Shown: positions 48,252 through 56,759 of the stretch, in pieces | How positions within the stretch are numbered: the first letter of the stretch is position 1 | Layout of the letters: every line of letters starts with the position of its first letter | NCBI RefSeq assembly: GCF_001305295.1 | Contig: NZ_LJSI01000053.1 | Span: forward strand, 310,001-374,000 | DNA: 64,000 bases | From: Neptunomonas antarctica | GTDB lineage: Bacteria; Pseudomonadota; Gammaproteobacteria; Pseudomonadales; Balneatricaceae | Direction: 5' to 3' | Made by a program: the position numbers and the translations under genes | The notes under the pieces: generated by a model | Database searches by the model: none | What the model saw: the letters and a program-made list of their open reading frames with translations, nothing else | Told to the model about the DNA's origin: nothing

Positions 48252-49748
48252 TTAAACATCCAGTTGCTTTTTGTAACGTTCAAAACTTTCCTGAATCGAT
48301 TTCGCAGGCGCTGCTGTCATCAGGCTGACAGCGACGATAGCGACTGTAGCAAAGATGATGCCCGGAACTATCTCATACATATCAAAGATACCGCCGCTGA
48401 TCTGTTTCCATACGACCACGGTAATACCACCGATAATCACGCCCGCCAGTGCACCAGAGTGATTCATGCGTTTCCAGTAAAGGCTTAAAACCAATGTCGG
48501 TCCAAAGGCGGCACCAAATCCAGCCCAGGCATAAGAAACCAGGCCTAATACTGAACTATCGGGGTTCAGCGCTAACATTAGCGCGACAAGAGACAGGCCA
48601 ACAACCGCGATGCGGCCTACCATCACGACTTGCTTCTGAGACGCGTCTTTACGGAATACCTGTTTATAAAAGTCTTCTGCCAGTGCAGAGGAAGAGACCA
48701 GTAGCTGTGAATCTGCCGTACTCATAATGGCGGCCAGAATAGCGGCTAATAGAATACCGGCAATCACCGGATGGAACATGGCGTTGACCAGCAGCATGAA
48801 GATTTTTTCACCATCAGCAAGGTTGCCCGCTAGTGTGCTATCGACATAAATGATGCCGGCAAGTCCGACCAGAAGCGCGCCAGCCATTGATAAACCTGAC
48901 CAGATAACCGCAATATGACGTGCCGTCTTGACTTCAGCATTGCTGCGAATCGCTGCAAAACGCGCCAGGATATGTGGCTGACCAAAGTAGCCTAAGCCCC
49001 ACGCGGCGAGTGAAATAATAGCAATGGCGGTCAACGGTTCACCTTTACTGTCGTTCCAGATAGTAAGCAGTTCTGGATTTTTAACTTCAAGCGCAGTGAG
49101 TAGGTTACCAAAACCACCCTCTGTCTGTATGGCAATAATCGGAACAATAACAAGTGCGGCTGCCATCAATAAACCTTGCACCAGGTCTGTCCATGATACG
49201 GCCAGGAAACCCCCGAACATGGTGTAAGAAACAACACACACGGTGCCGACAATGACCGCCACGGTATAATCTAAGCCGAATACGGTTTCAAATAGTTTAC
49301 CGCCGGCGACAAGCCCTGAGCTGGTGTAGAACAGGAAGAAAAGCAGGATAAAAAAGGCCGAGATGACGCGTAGATAGTTGGATTTATCCTCAAATCTATT
49401 GGCGAAAAATTCTGGAATAGTTAACGAATCGTTAGCTTCGATAGTGTAGGTGCGCAGACGTTTAGCGACGAATAGCCAATTTAACCAGGTGCCGATTAAT
49501 AAGCCACCGCCGAGCCAGATGGCTTCCAGGCCAGATGAAAATGCATAGCCAGGCAGGCCGAGCAATAACCAGCCGCTCATATCCGAAGCACCGGCAGACA
49601 ATGCCGCCGGCCAGGGACCGAGGGAACGACCACCCAAAAAGTAATCAGAAGAGTTAGCCGTACGCCGGTAAGCATACACACCAATGGCCAGCATTAAAGC
49701 CAGATAAATAGTAAAGGTGCCAATAATGGCACCGGTGTTAGCAATCAT
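48252..49748 (-). CDS. putP: Sodium/proline symporter
   Basis: Na+-coupled proline uptake across the inner membrane. The 498 residues match E. coli PutP (502), with about 13 membrane segments. Family landmarks seen are YRRTANSSDYFLGGRSLGPW after TM1, ALSAGASDMSGWLLLGLPGY in TM2 (the Na+/proline region) and GWGLGYFGQPHILARFAAI-like AAWGLGYFGQPHILARF in the middle. It is downstream of the two putA genes on the same strand, with a 137-base spacer that may hold its own promoter. Confidence 0.96.
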   Translation of the reverse strand: MIANTGAIIGTFTIYLALMLAIGVYAYRRTANSSDYFLGGRSLGPWPAALSAGASDMSGWLLLGLPGYAFSSGLEAIWLGGGLLIGTWLNWLFVAKRLRTYTIEANDSLTIPEFFANRFEDKSNYLRVISAFFILLFFLFYTSSGLVAGGKLFETVFGLDYTVAVIVGTVCVVSYTMFGGFLAVSWTDLVQGLLMAAALVIVPIIAIQTEGGFGNLLTALEVKNPELLTIWNDSKGEPLTAIAIISLAAWGLGYFGQPHILARFAAIRSNAEVKTARHIAVIWSGLSMAGALLVGLAGIIYVDSTLAGNLADGEKIFMLLVNAMFHPVIAGILLAAILAAIMSTADSQLLVSSSALAEDFYKQVFRKDASQKQVVMVGRIAVVGLSLVALMLALNPDSSVLGLVSYAWAGFGAAFGPTLVLSLYWKRMNHSGALAGVIIGGITVVVWKQISGGIFDMYEIVPGIIFATVAIVAVSLMTAAPAKSIQESFERYKKQLDV

Positions 49749-49885
49749 TTAACATACCCTGTAGTTGTTTCTAAAATTTATTATTAGAGGTTACTGTTAT
49801 AAGCAACCTGCCAAGAACTAAGGTGTTTCTTCGCAGGTTGTGGAAGCCAAAAAAACCAGCCATCAATACGCGGGTGATTTTTGGA

Positions 49886-50578
49886 TTAGTGGTCTTTGCC
49901 ACCCAGTTCGAGCAGTGTGGCATTACCACCCACAGCGGTTGTGTTAACGGAAAGCGTACTTTCTGTTACAAAGCGCCAGGGATAATCGAGACTTGTCAGT
50001 GTTGGATAAGTCTCAAATTCAGTTTCTGAAATCAGTTGGGCTAAAACGCCGTTGCGTTGTGACAGTGTTTTATTAAGTGTTATAAGCGGTGCTGGCATTC
50101 CACAAAAGGCATAGGCATGAAATCCCTCATGGCGGCTTAATTCATCAATAGAAGCCGAGGTTAGCTGGGCAATGCTGTCTCCGATACCGGTATTGAGTAA
50201 TGCAGCATGTAATTGATGTGCATACTTATCGACTGTTTGCATGATAACGACGTTACCGGTTGCTAACGCCGTGAACAGTTGTGCTGCTATCGCTGTGTCG
50301 AAGGCGGCTGTATCGGAGGCTGCTGAATCTGCGCAGATACAAATCACCCCCCGGCCACTCCAGTTCAGGCTATTAGCTTCGCCCGTGGGACCCGGCAAAA
50401 TAACGCTATCAGGCATGCTAGCGGCGACGTTATTAAGTAACCAGTTAACTAAAGGCTGGTTCAATTCTTGTGCTGCTTTCTTTAGTTGAACGATACGTGC
50501 CGCTGCACCTAAAGCATTCCACGCTTCCCAGGCTGATTCTGCTTTCATCACCGCGTTATCTAAGGTTTGAATAGTCAT
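49886..50578 (-). CDS. Detached C-terminal ALDH-superfamily domain of PutA with conserved C-terminal motif
   Basis: In E. coli-type long PutA proteins the last ~200 residues are a non-catalytic ALDH-superfamily domain that ends in a conserved motif covering the substrate tunnel. Here that part is a separate 230-residue gene. Matches to the E. coli PutA C-terminus, from memory, are PGPTGEANSLNWSGRGVICICAD (split as PGPTGEANSL and GRGVICICAD) and LSVNTTAVGGNATLLELG at the end. The ATG at 50578 has AGGAGGAG 6-8 bases upstream, so it is properly translated, and it starts 16 bases after the putA stop in a different frame. A complementing role for the 1055-residue PutA is inferred. Confidence 0.8.
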   Translation of the reverse strand: MTIQTLDNAVMKAESAWEAWNALGAAARIVQLKKAAQELNQPLVNWLLNNVAASMPDSVILPGPTGEANSLNWSGRGVICICADSAASDTAAFDTAIAAQLFTALATGNVVIMQTVDKYAHQLHAALLNTGIGDSIAQLTSASIDELSRHEGFHAYAFCGMPAPLITLNKTLSQRNGVLAQLISETEFETYPTLTSLDYPWRFVTESTLSVNTTAVGGNATLLELGGKDH

Positions 50579-50594
50579 CGGTATCTCCTCCTGC

Positions 50595-53500
50595 TCACGC
50601 TTGCTTGTTTTGGGTTTGAGTGCTTTGAGTTTGAGTGCTCTGAATTTCACGCGTAAAGCGTTTCAGATAATGCGGTCCACCGGCTTTTGGGCCAGTGCCT
50701 GAAAGTCCCTGCCCACCAAACGGTTGCACACCGACCACGGCACCTACCTGATCACGGTTAATGTAAATGTTGCCGGCACGAACACGGGCAGTAATATGCC
50801 TGGCGGTGGTTTCATTACGTGTATGTACGCCTAATGTCAGGCCAAAACCGCTGGCATTAATACTATCGATAACCTTATCAAGCTCACGTGATTTGTAGCG
50901 CACGACATGCAGGATAGGCCCGAACTGCTCTTCAGTTAACAAATCGATACCTGATATTTCAAAAGCAGTCGGTGCCACAAAGGTTCCTTTATCAGCATCA
51001 GACGGTAGCGGCGATTGAGCAATGAAGGTTGCGCTTTCCTGCATTCTTTCAATGTGTTTCAGCAGTCCGGACTGTGCTGTTTTATTGATGACCGGCCCCA
51101 CGTCTGTTTGATGCAACTCGGGGTTGCCTACTGCCTGTTCTTGCATAGCGCCGCGTAACATCGGGATAATCCGATCAGCAACATCCTGTTGTACAAACAG
51201 CACACGCAGTGCTGAGCAGCGTTGGCCGGCGGATGCAAAGGCTGAGCGCACCACATCCCGAACCACTTGTTCAGGTAGGCAGGTGGAGTCGATAATCATG
51301 GCATTCTGGCCACCGGTTTCAGCAATAAAGGGTACCGGTTCTGCATCACGATTCGCTAAGGATCTGTTAATTCGTTGGGCGGTGCCTGTTGAACCGGTAA
51401 AGGCGACACCTGCTACACGCTTATCTGATGTCAGCGCTGCCCCGAGGATTGCGCCGTCGCCGGGAAGCAGTTGAATTGCGCCTGCCGGGATACCGGCTTC
51501 CAGCATTAGCTGAATAGCACGGAAGGCAATAATGCTGGTTTGTTCGGCTGGCTTAGCGATAACGGTATTGCCTGCGGCCAGAGCGGCTGAAATTTGTCCG
51601 AGGAAGATCGCCAGTGGAAAGTTCCAGGGAGAAATACAGACAAATATGCCACGCCCCTGGCGCTCAATAGTGGTGGTTGTGTTATCAAATGCAGGCATGC
51701 TGATAGCATCGGTCATGGCCAGACGCGCTTGCACGGCGTAATAACGACAGAAATCTACGGCCTCGCGAATTTCATCAATACTGTCCTGTAGCGTTTTACC
51801 TGCTTCGCGATGGCACAACGCCATCAGTTCACCGTAGTTTATTTCCAGTAAATCGGCTAAGCGTTCCAGTGCTGTTGCGCGTACTTCAACAGGTGTGTCG
51901 CGCCAGCTAGGGTAGGCGGCGGCTGCGTAAGAGAGCGCCTCGTCGACATGCGAGGCTGAGGCCCAGTTGATCTGTCCTACCGTTTGGTCATGATTGTAAG
52001 GAGCGGTAATGTGCTGTTGCGTCACATCCGTCGAGATCACTTCGCCGTTAATGATAGGGCCGGCTTGCCATGTTGTTGACATAAAGGGTTGAATCATCGC
52101 GTCAAAGGATGCAGATTCCGCTTCGATTTCGATATTGAAGCCGTGTGAGTTTTTACGCTCATCACCAAACAGCTGCGCAGGTAATGGGATATATGGATTA
52201 GCCAGTATCTGGCGTGATGACAGTACATCGGCCGGATGGTGAACCAATTCGCTGATTGGGCAGCGGGCATCAACCAGACGATGAACAAAGGAGCTGTTAG
52301 CGCCATTTTCTAACAGGCGGCGCACCAGGTAGGGCAGTAAATCTTTATGATTACCGACCGGTGCGTAAATCCGCACATTAACATCATTGTCTTTGATGAT
52401 TCTGTTGTATAGCGCATCACCCATGCCATGCAGGCGTTGGAATTCAAAATCAGTATGCGTGCTCATCGCTATAACTGACGCGGCAGTGTGTGCGTTGTGG
52501 CTGGCAAATTGAGGATAAATATGGCCATGTACAGATTCGCTTAACAGAAAGCGGGCACAGGCAAGATAAGCCGTATCGGTGGCTTCTTTACGGGTATAAA
52601 CCGGGTAGCCGCTCAGACCCCGCTGTTGGCAATTTTTAATTTCACTATCCCAGTAAGCGCCTTTTACCAAGCGTAATGGGATGCGATCGCCCTGGCTTTT
52701 AGCCAATGCGGCCAGCCAGGCCAGTACGGGTAAGGCGCGTTTTGAATAGGCTTGTATTACTAAGCCAAATTCACCCCAGCCACGGGTCGATTCGTGCTGA
52801 TACAATTGCTGAAAAAGTTCCAGAGATAGTTCAAGACGATCGGCTTCTTCGGCATCGATGGTAATGCCCACACCCGATGCGCGGGCATGGCAGATCAGCT
52901 CAAGTACTTTATCGCACATTTCACCTAATACACGGGTTTTCTGGCCGACTTCATAGCGCGGGTGTAATGCCGATAATTTAATAGAAATAGTTGGTTTAGA
53001 CCTGCTGCCTTTACCTTTACCTTTACCTTGATAGTTATCTTGTCCGACGGCGGTGATCGCCTGTTCGTAGTCAGTAAAGTATTTATCGGCATCTTGCGCG
53101 GTGAGTGCCGCCTCACCCAACATATCAAAAGAGTAAGAATAGCCTTTATCACGATCGCTGCGACCGTTTTTCAGCGCTTCTTTTATGGTGCGACCCAGTA
53201 CAAACTGATGTCCCATAATTTTCATCGCCTGGTTCATCACTTTACGGATGACCGGTTCAGACATTTTATTAACAAAACGATTAATCACATTGGACGGTGT
53301 GCCGTCTTTGTTTTCGTCTAATGAAACTACCTTTCCGGTCAGCAATAGTCCCCAGGTAGAGGCATTGACGAACAGAGAATCAGAGTTCTTCAGGTGAGCC
53401 TTCCAGTCGGCAACAGAGAGCTTGTCCCGGATTAACGCATCAGCCGTGTCCGCATCGGGGATGCGCATGAGAGCTTCTGCCAGGCACATCAGCAGAATTC

Positions 53501-53762
53501 CTTCGTGGCTATCCAGACTGTATTCCAGCAGTAATGCATCGATCATGTGAATCGCGCCGTCATCAGCCCGCACTTGTTCAATGAGTGTGGTTGCGCCTTG
53601 AGTAATGCGTTGGCGCTCATGTGCGTCGGGTGCGGCTAAGGGCAGAAGTTCTTTCAGCCAGATAGATTCATCCACGGCATATAAGGGTGAAATTAATTGC
53701 CATAAGTTTGAAAGCGGCTGATCTAAAAACCCGGGGTTGAATATATCGGTGGCTTTGAACAT
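50595..53762 (-). CDS. putA: PutA: proline dehydrogenase / glutamate-semialdehyde dehydrogenase (without C-terminal domain)
   Basis: Two-step oxidation of proline to glutamate. The 1055 residues lack an N-terminal ribbon-helix-helix, so it should not repress DNA itself. Dimerisation-arm and alpha domain span ~1-180. The FAD PRODH barrel (~200-510) shows TISIKLSALHPRYE, RLVKGAYWDSEIK and RIYAPVGNHKDLLPYLVRRL. The P5C dehydrogenase (~560-1030) has the NAD site in FVCISPWNFPLAIF and GVAFTGSTGTA, Glu815 in PFIAETGGQN and the nucleophile Cys849 in ASAGQRCSAL. After GGPHYLKRFTREI it ends in a repetitive STQTQ tail where longer PutAs continue into the ALDH-superfamily domain, here the next gene. Confidence 0.96.
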   Translation of the reverse strand: MFKATDIFNPGFLDQPLSNLWQLISPLYAVDESIWLKELLPLAAPDAHERQRITQGATTLIEQVRADDGAIHMIDALLLEYSLDSHEGILLMCLAEALMRIPDADTADALIRDKLSVADWKAHLKNSDSLFVNASTWGLLLTGKVVSLDENKDGTPSNVINRFVNKMSEPVIRKVMNQAMKIMGHQFVLGRTIKEALKNGRSDRDKGYSYSFDMLGEAALTAQDADKYFTDYEQAITAVGQDNYQGKGKGKGSRSKPTISIKLSALHPRYEVGQKTRVLGEMCDKVLELICHARASGVGITIDAEEADRLELSLELFQQLYQHESTRGWGEFGLVIQAYSKRALPVLAWLAALAKSQGDRIPLRLVKGAYWDSEIKNCQQRGLSGYPVYTRKEATDTAYLACARFLLSESVHGHIYPQFASHNAHTAASVIAMSTHTDFEFQRLHGMGDALYNRIIKDNDVNVRIYAPVGNHKDLLPYLVRRLLENGANSSFVHRLVDARCPISELVHHPADVLSSRQILANPYIPLPAQLFGDERKNSHGFNIEIEAESASFDAMIQPFMSTTWQAGPIINGEVISTDVTQQHITAPYNHDQTVGQINWASASHVDEALSYAAAAYPSWRDTPVEVRATALERLADLLEINYGELMALCHREAGKTLQDSIDEIREAVDFCRYYAVQARLAMTDAISMPAFDNTTTTIERQGRGIFVCISPWNFPLAIFLGQISAALAAGNTVIAKPAEQTSIIAFRAIQLMLEAGIPAGAIQLLPGDGAILGAALTSDKRVAGVAFTGSTGTAQRINRSLANRDAEPVPFIAETGGQNAMIIDSTCLPEQVVRDVVRSAFASAGQRCSALRVLFVQQDVADRIIPMLRGAMQEQAVGNPELHQTDVGPVINKTAQSGLLKHIERMQESATFIAQSPLPSDADKGTFVAPTAFEISGIDLLTEEQFGPILHVVRYKSRELDKVIDSINASGFGLTLGVHTRNETTARHITARVRAGNIYINRDQVGAVVGVQPFGGQGLSGTGPKAGGPHYLKRFTREIQSTQTQSTQTQNKQA
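50614..50643 (-). repeat. 15-bp tandem duplication at the putA 3' end
   Basis: GTTTGAGTGCTTTGA (50614-50628) and GTTTGAGTGCTCTGA (50629-50643) differ by one base. On the coding strand they encode the repeated STQTQ-STQTQ tail of PutA, just before its stop. Confidence 0.95.
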
Positions 53763-54066
53763 AGTTATGCTCCCTAAACACGTTGAACTGCAGATAATGC
53801 AGCATAGATGAATATCATGGATGTTTCACTTTAGGGATAACGTGCATGTTTAGTCTTGCTAAATACTAGGTTTTTTTTGCGAAAAGCTCTGATCGCTTAC
53901 CGCTGAGAGGTTTTTTAATAAACTTTTTCCATAAACGTGGAGGGAGTTCAGGGAAAATTCTAGTTTTTAAGCGATCAATCGCACAGAATTTGCTATGATC
54001 CGCTTTAGCGGTGTTAACTGAGTTAGCGCCTTTTTCAATACAATATATTGAATCGGATCGAGTTAT
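53763..54066. other. 304-base divergent spacer between putA and purE
   Basis: No convincing gene is seen; an antisense frame covering part of it (53866-54276) mostly opposes purE. It contains GTTTCACTTTAG (53823-53834), similar to a site upstream of the AraC gene, T-rich stretches at 53871-53878 and 53911-53927, and an extended -10 promoter for purE at 53991-53999. The purE leader would be about 60 bases long. Confidence 0.7.
53991..53999 (+). promoter_or_regulatory. Extended -10 promoter of purEK
   Basis: TGCTATGAT contains TGnTATGAT, a good extended -10 element. No -35 of quality lies 17 bases upstream, which extended -10 promoters tolerate. No PurR-like palindrome was seen. Confidence 0.5.
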
Positions 54067-54558
54067 ATGCAACCGAAAGTCGCCATTATCATGGGCTCTA
54101 AAAGTGATTGGGAAACCATGAAATTTGCCACTGAAATTCTGGATCAACTTCAGGTGTCTTATCATGTTGAAGTGATCTCTGCACATCGCACGCCTGATAA
54201 GCTGTTCTCTTTCTCTTCGCAGGCAGTTGATGCCGGATATCAGGTTATTGTGGCGGGTGCCGGTGGTGCTGCGCATTTGCCGGGTATGGTGGCATCAAAA
54301 ACCCGTTTGCCGGTGTTGGGTGTGCCCGTACAAAGTAAAGCACTCAATGGTATGGATAGCTTGCTGTCGATCGTTCAGATGCCTAAAGGTATTGCTGTAG
54401 GAACATTTGCAATAGGAACCGCAGGCGCTTTTAACGCAGGTTTACTGGCAGCACAGATTCTGGCGAATAATGATGCGGCGTTGGCGCAACGTCTGGACGC
54501 TTTCCGTCAGGCGCAGACTGATACTATTCTTGAAAATCCAGATCCAAGAGAAGACTAA
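54067..54558 (+). CDS. purE: N5-carboxyaminoimidazole ribonucleotide mutase
   Basis: Converts N5-CAIR to CAIR in purine synthesis. The 163 residues match class I PurE, which works with PurK. The N-terminus [15 protein letters not shown] forms the phosphate loop, followed by [11 protein letters not shown] with the catalytic His, [11 protein letters not shown] and [20 protein letters not shown]. The purK start overlaps its stop (TAATG at 54556-54560). Confidence 0.97.
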   Translation: MQPKVAIIMGSKSDWETMKFATEILDQLQVSYHVEVISAHRTPDKLFSFSSQAVDAGYQVIVAGAGGAAHLPGMVASKTRLPVLGVPVQSKALNGMDSLLSIVQMPKGIAVGTFAIGTAGAFNAGLLAAQILANNDAALAQRLDAFRQAQTDTILENPDPRED

Positions 54559-55625
54559 TGAATAAAGTATGGGTGTTAGGGGCGGGTCAGCTGGGAGCAA
54601 TGATGCGCCATGCGGCTATGCCGCTGAATATTGATGTGGTACCTGTCGACTTTAATCAAGCGTTGCCAGCAGTATTGGCACCTGATGATGTTGTTACTGC
54701 TGAGATTGAGTTATGGCCTGATACAGAAACGACGACGGCGCTATCGAATCACCCGCACTTTATTAACGGTAAGGTGTTTCCTCGTCTGGCAGACCGTTAC
54801 ACTCAAAAGCAATTGTTGGACGAGCTTGATATAGCAACGGCACCTTGGCAATTAGTCGAGGTGGCTACTCAGGCAGATGAGCTTTATCAGACGCTCGGCG
54901 ATACGGTGTTACTGAAACGTCGAACCGGTGGCTACGATGGTCGTGGGCAGTTCTGGTTGAAGCACGCACAAGCAACGGCTATTCCACAGGGCTGGCATGA
55001 GCAGGCAATCGCCGAACAGAAAATCCCTTTTGATGAAGAGGTGTCGCTTGTCGGTGCACGTGATCAGCAGGGGAATCTGTATTTTTATCCGCTGACATTA
55101 AATCTGCATGTTGATGGCATTCTGATGGCGTCGATCTCGCCGCTTGAGCGTCTTGCCGGTATTCAGTCCGAAGCAGAAGAGATGCTGGGCAAGTTGCTGA
55201 CCTCTCTGGACTATGTCGGCGTGATGGCGATGGAATGTTTCCGTGTGGGTGAGAACCTTATGGTGAATGAGCTGGCGCCTCGTGTACACAATAGTGGCCA
55301 CTGGACGCAGTCGGGTGCGAGTATCAGCCAGTTTGAATATCATGTTCGTGCGGTTGCCGGGCTACCTTTGGCTAATGCCGTGATTAAAGGTCAATCTGTG
55401 ATGATCAATCTGATCGGTGTCGAACGAGATAACCGATGGATGGCGGTGGCAGGTACTGAGCTTTATTGGTACGGAAAAGAAGTGCGTGTGGGGCGTAAAG
55501 TCGGGCACCTCAATCTTACGTCTACTGATGTGCAGCAGTTGCATGGTTCGCTGAATACACTGCAACCTTACTTTCCGGAACCTTATCCACAAGTGTTTAG
55601 CTGGGTCGCGAACAATCTCAGGTAG
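54558..55625 (+). CDS. purK: N5-carboxyaminoimidazole ribonucleotide synthase
   Basis: ATP-grasp enzyme making N5-CAIR from AIR, bicarbonate and ATP. The 355 residues match E. coli PurK. Landmarks are WVLGAGQLGAMMRHAAMPL, the ATP-binding loop LLKRRTGGYDGRGQFWL (~residue 115), EVSLVGARDQQGN and the metal site in NELAPRVHNSGHWTQ. It is coupled to purE by a 1-base overlap. A long hairpin follows. Confidence 0.97.
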   Translation: MNKVWVLGAGQLGAMMRHAAMPLNIDVVPVDFNQALPAVLAPDDVVTAEIELWPDTETTTALSNHPHFINGKVFPRLADRYTQKQLLDELDIATAPWQLVEVATQADELYQTLGDTVLLKRRTGGYDGRGQFWLKHAQATAIPQGWHEQAIAEQKIPFDEEVSLVGARDQQGNLYFYPLTLNLHVDGILMASISPLERLAGIQSEAEEMLGKLLTSLDYVGVMAMECFRVGENLMVNELAPRVHNSGHWTQSGASISQFEYHVRAVAGLPLANAVIKGQSVMINLIGVERDNRWMAVAGTELYWYGKEVRVGRKVGHLNLTSTDVQQLHGSLNTLQPYFPEPYPQVFSWVANNLR

Positions 55626-55659
55626 TCATTATAATTAATAGTTGTAAATAGTCTTCATC

Positions 55660-55699
55660 CGTAAACAGCCATTACTTATGTAATGGCTGTTTACGTTTT
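55660..55699. terminator. Long terminator hairpin between purK and the AraC gene
   Basis: A 16-bp perfect stem, CGTAAACAGCCATTAC (55660-55675) and its complement (55680-55695), has a TTAT loop and is followed by TTTT. It serves the convergent purK and araC-type genes. Confidence 0.9.
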
Positions 55700-55722
55700 G
55701 GTGCTTTTTATTAAGAGATACG

Positions 55723-56484
55723 TTACGCCTGAATCGCTGTTTTGCGGCAACGTGCAGGTGTTGTATTAAAATGATCACGAAATGCATGGGTGAAAGCGCT
55801 TTGACTGCTGAAGCCGCAATGTTCCGCTGTCTGCAAGACGTTCCAGCCGGCCGTAAGTTTTTCTCTGCCTTGTTCAAGGCGTTTATGTAATACATATTGA
55901 TGCGGAGTAACGCCGGTGTTTTCTTTGAAGCAGGCGTGAAAATGGCTCGGGCTTAAAAAAGAGATGCCGGCTAATTCAATAATGGATATTTTTCGATGCA
56001 TGTTCAGCTGGATGTGCAGGTCAATGGCAGTTTGATCAATGTATGAGTGAGTACGTCGGGGCGTGGGCGATTTTATGAGGTTTTGTATGGATAACAGCAG
56101 CGTCTGCCCGCAGGCTTGCAATAGTGGAGAATCAGCAGGTGTTTGTTTTATTTCCTGGCAAATCGCTTGCAGTAGCACCTGGCGCTGGCTGTCCAATGTA
56201 AAGTAAGAGGGTGTATCAAACAGCCGTGCTATTTGTTCTTGCATGGGTGCAAGTTCTATCTTCTCTGCGGGTATATTGATCACTACAATGCGGTTCTCGC
56301 CTACGCCACAGAAGGCATGATCGGTCGAAGAAGGTACCAGGCAGCCGCGGCCGAGTCCGACGTTTTCGCCGCGTCCCTGAATATCAAATTCAGTTTTCCC
56401 CTCAAGACCAAAGACCAATTGATGGAATTTATGATCATGATGGTTGGCCGTATCCGGCAATGTCAGTAGTTCTGTTGTCGTCAC
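55723..56484 (-). CDS. AraC-family transcriptional regulator
   Basis: A 253-residue activator with an N-terminal cupin sensor (HHDHKFHQLVFGLEGKTEFD and CLVPSSTDHAFCGVG) and a C-terminal double helix-turn-helix (~150-250, FLSPSHFHACFKENTG and GFSSQSAFTHAFRDHF). A site like its own upstream sequence, GTTTCACTAAAG (56567-56578), also occurs upstream of putA. Given that Pseudomonas uses an AraC-type regulator (PruR) for put genes near putA, this may be the proline regulator. That is a weak inference; the gene is separated from putA by purEK. Confidence 0.85.
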   Translation of the reverse strand: MTTTELLTLPDTANHHDHKFHQLVFGLEGKTEFDIQGRGENVGLGRGCLVPSSTDHAFCGVGENRIVVINIPAEKIELAPMQEQIARLFDTPSYFTLDSQRQVLLQAICQEIKQTPADSPLLQACGQTLLLSIQNLIKSPTPRRTHSYIDQTAIDLHIQLNMHRKISIIELAGISFLSPSHFHACFKENTGVTPHQYVLHKRLEQGREKLTAGWNVLQTAEHCGFSSQSAFTHAFRDHFNTTPARCRKTAIQA

Positions 56485-56729
56485 TGTTGCCCTTTTTATT
56501 GTCTGCGTAAGGCTTATTATGATTCAAGTGCAGCGTATTACTTTGATGGCCATGTTATGACTAAAAGTTTCACTAAAGTGGCACTGTTCGATTAGTGTAC
56601 AGTAAATTTTTATCAACACCATCTGATTGAATGTGGCTTAGCCGCGTTTTCTTTGATATCGATCTTCTATTTAAAGCGCATTTTTCCTTAGAAATCGGTA
56701 GAATACGCCGCATTAAAAGAAACTTTTAG

Positions 56730-56759
56730 ATGGCTGAAATTAACATGGCTGAATTGAAA
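56730..56759 (+). repeat. 15-bp tandem duplication at the hemE start
   Basis: ATGGCTGAAATTAAC (56730-56744) is followed by ATGGCTGAATTGAAA (56745-56759), so the start codon and next two codons are repeated. Two in-frame starts result. Confidence 0.85.

Noticed and set aside
49886-50650. Treating the small putA-related frame as a pseudogene or frameshift error
   Set aside because: It has its own strong ribosome binding site, an intact frame with the full terminal motif, and the putA stop lies 16 bases before its start; a clean gene split fits better, although reads should be checked.
53006-53030. Six-base repeats in putA encoding GKGKGKGS
   Set aside because: A small in-frame loop expansion in the PRODH domain; too short to treat as more than normal variation.
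53866-54276. 136-codon frame on the minus strand across the putA-purE spacer and into purE
   Set aside because: About half of it is antisense to purE, the product has no recognisable motif, and no ribosome binding site is evident.
56579-56595. TGGCAC motif resembling the -24 half of a sigma-54 promoter upstream of hemE
   Set aside because: The required GC of the -12 element is absent at the right spacing (GATT instead of TTGC).
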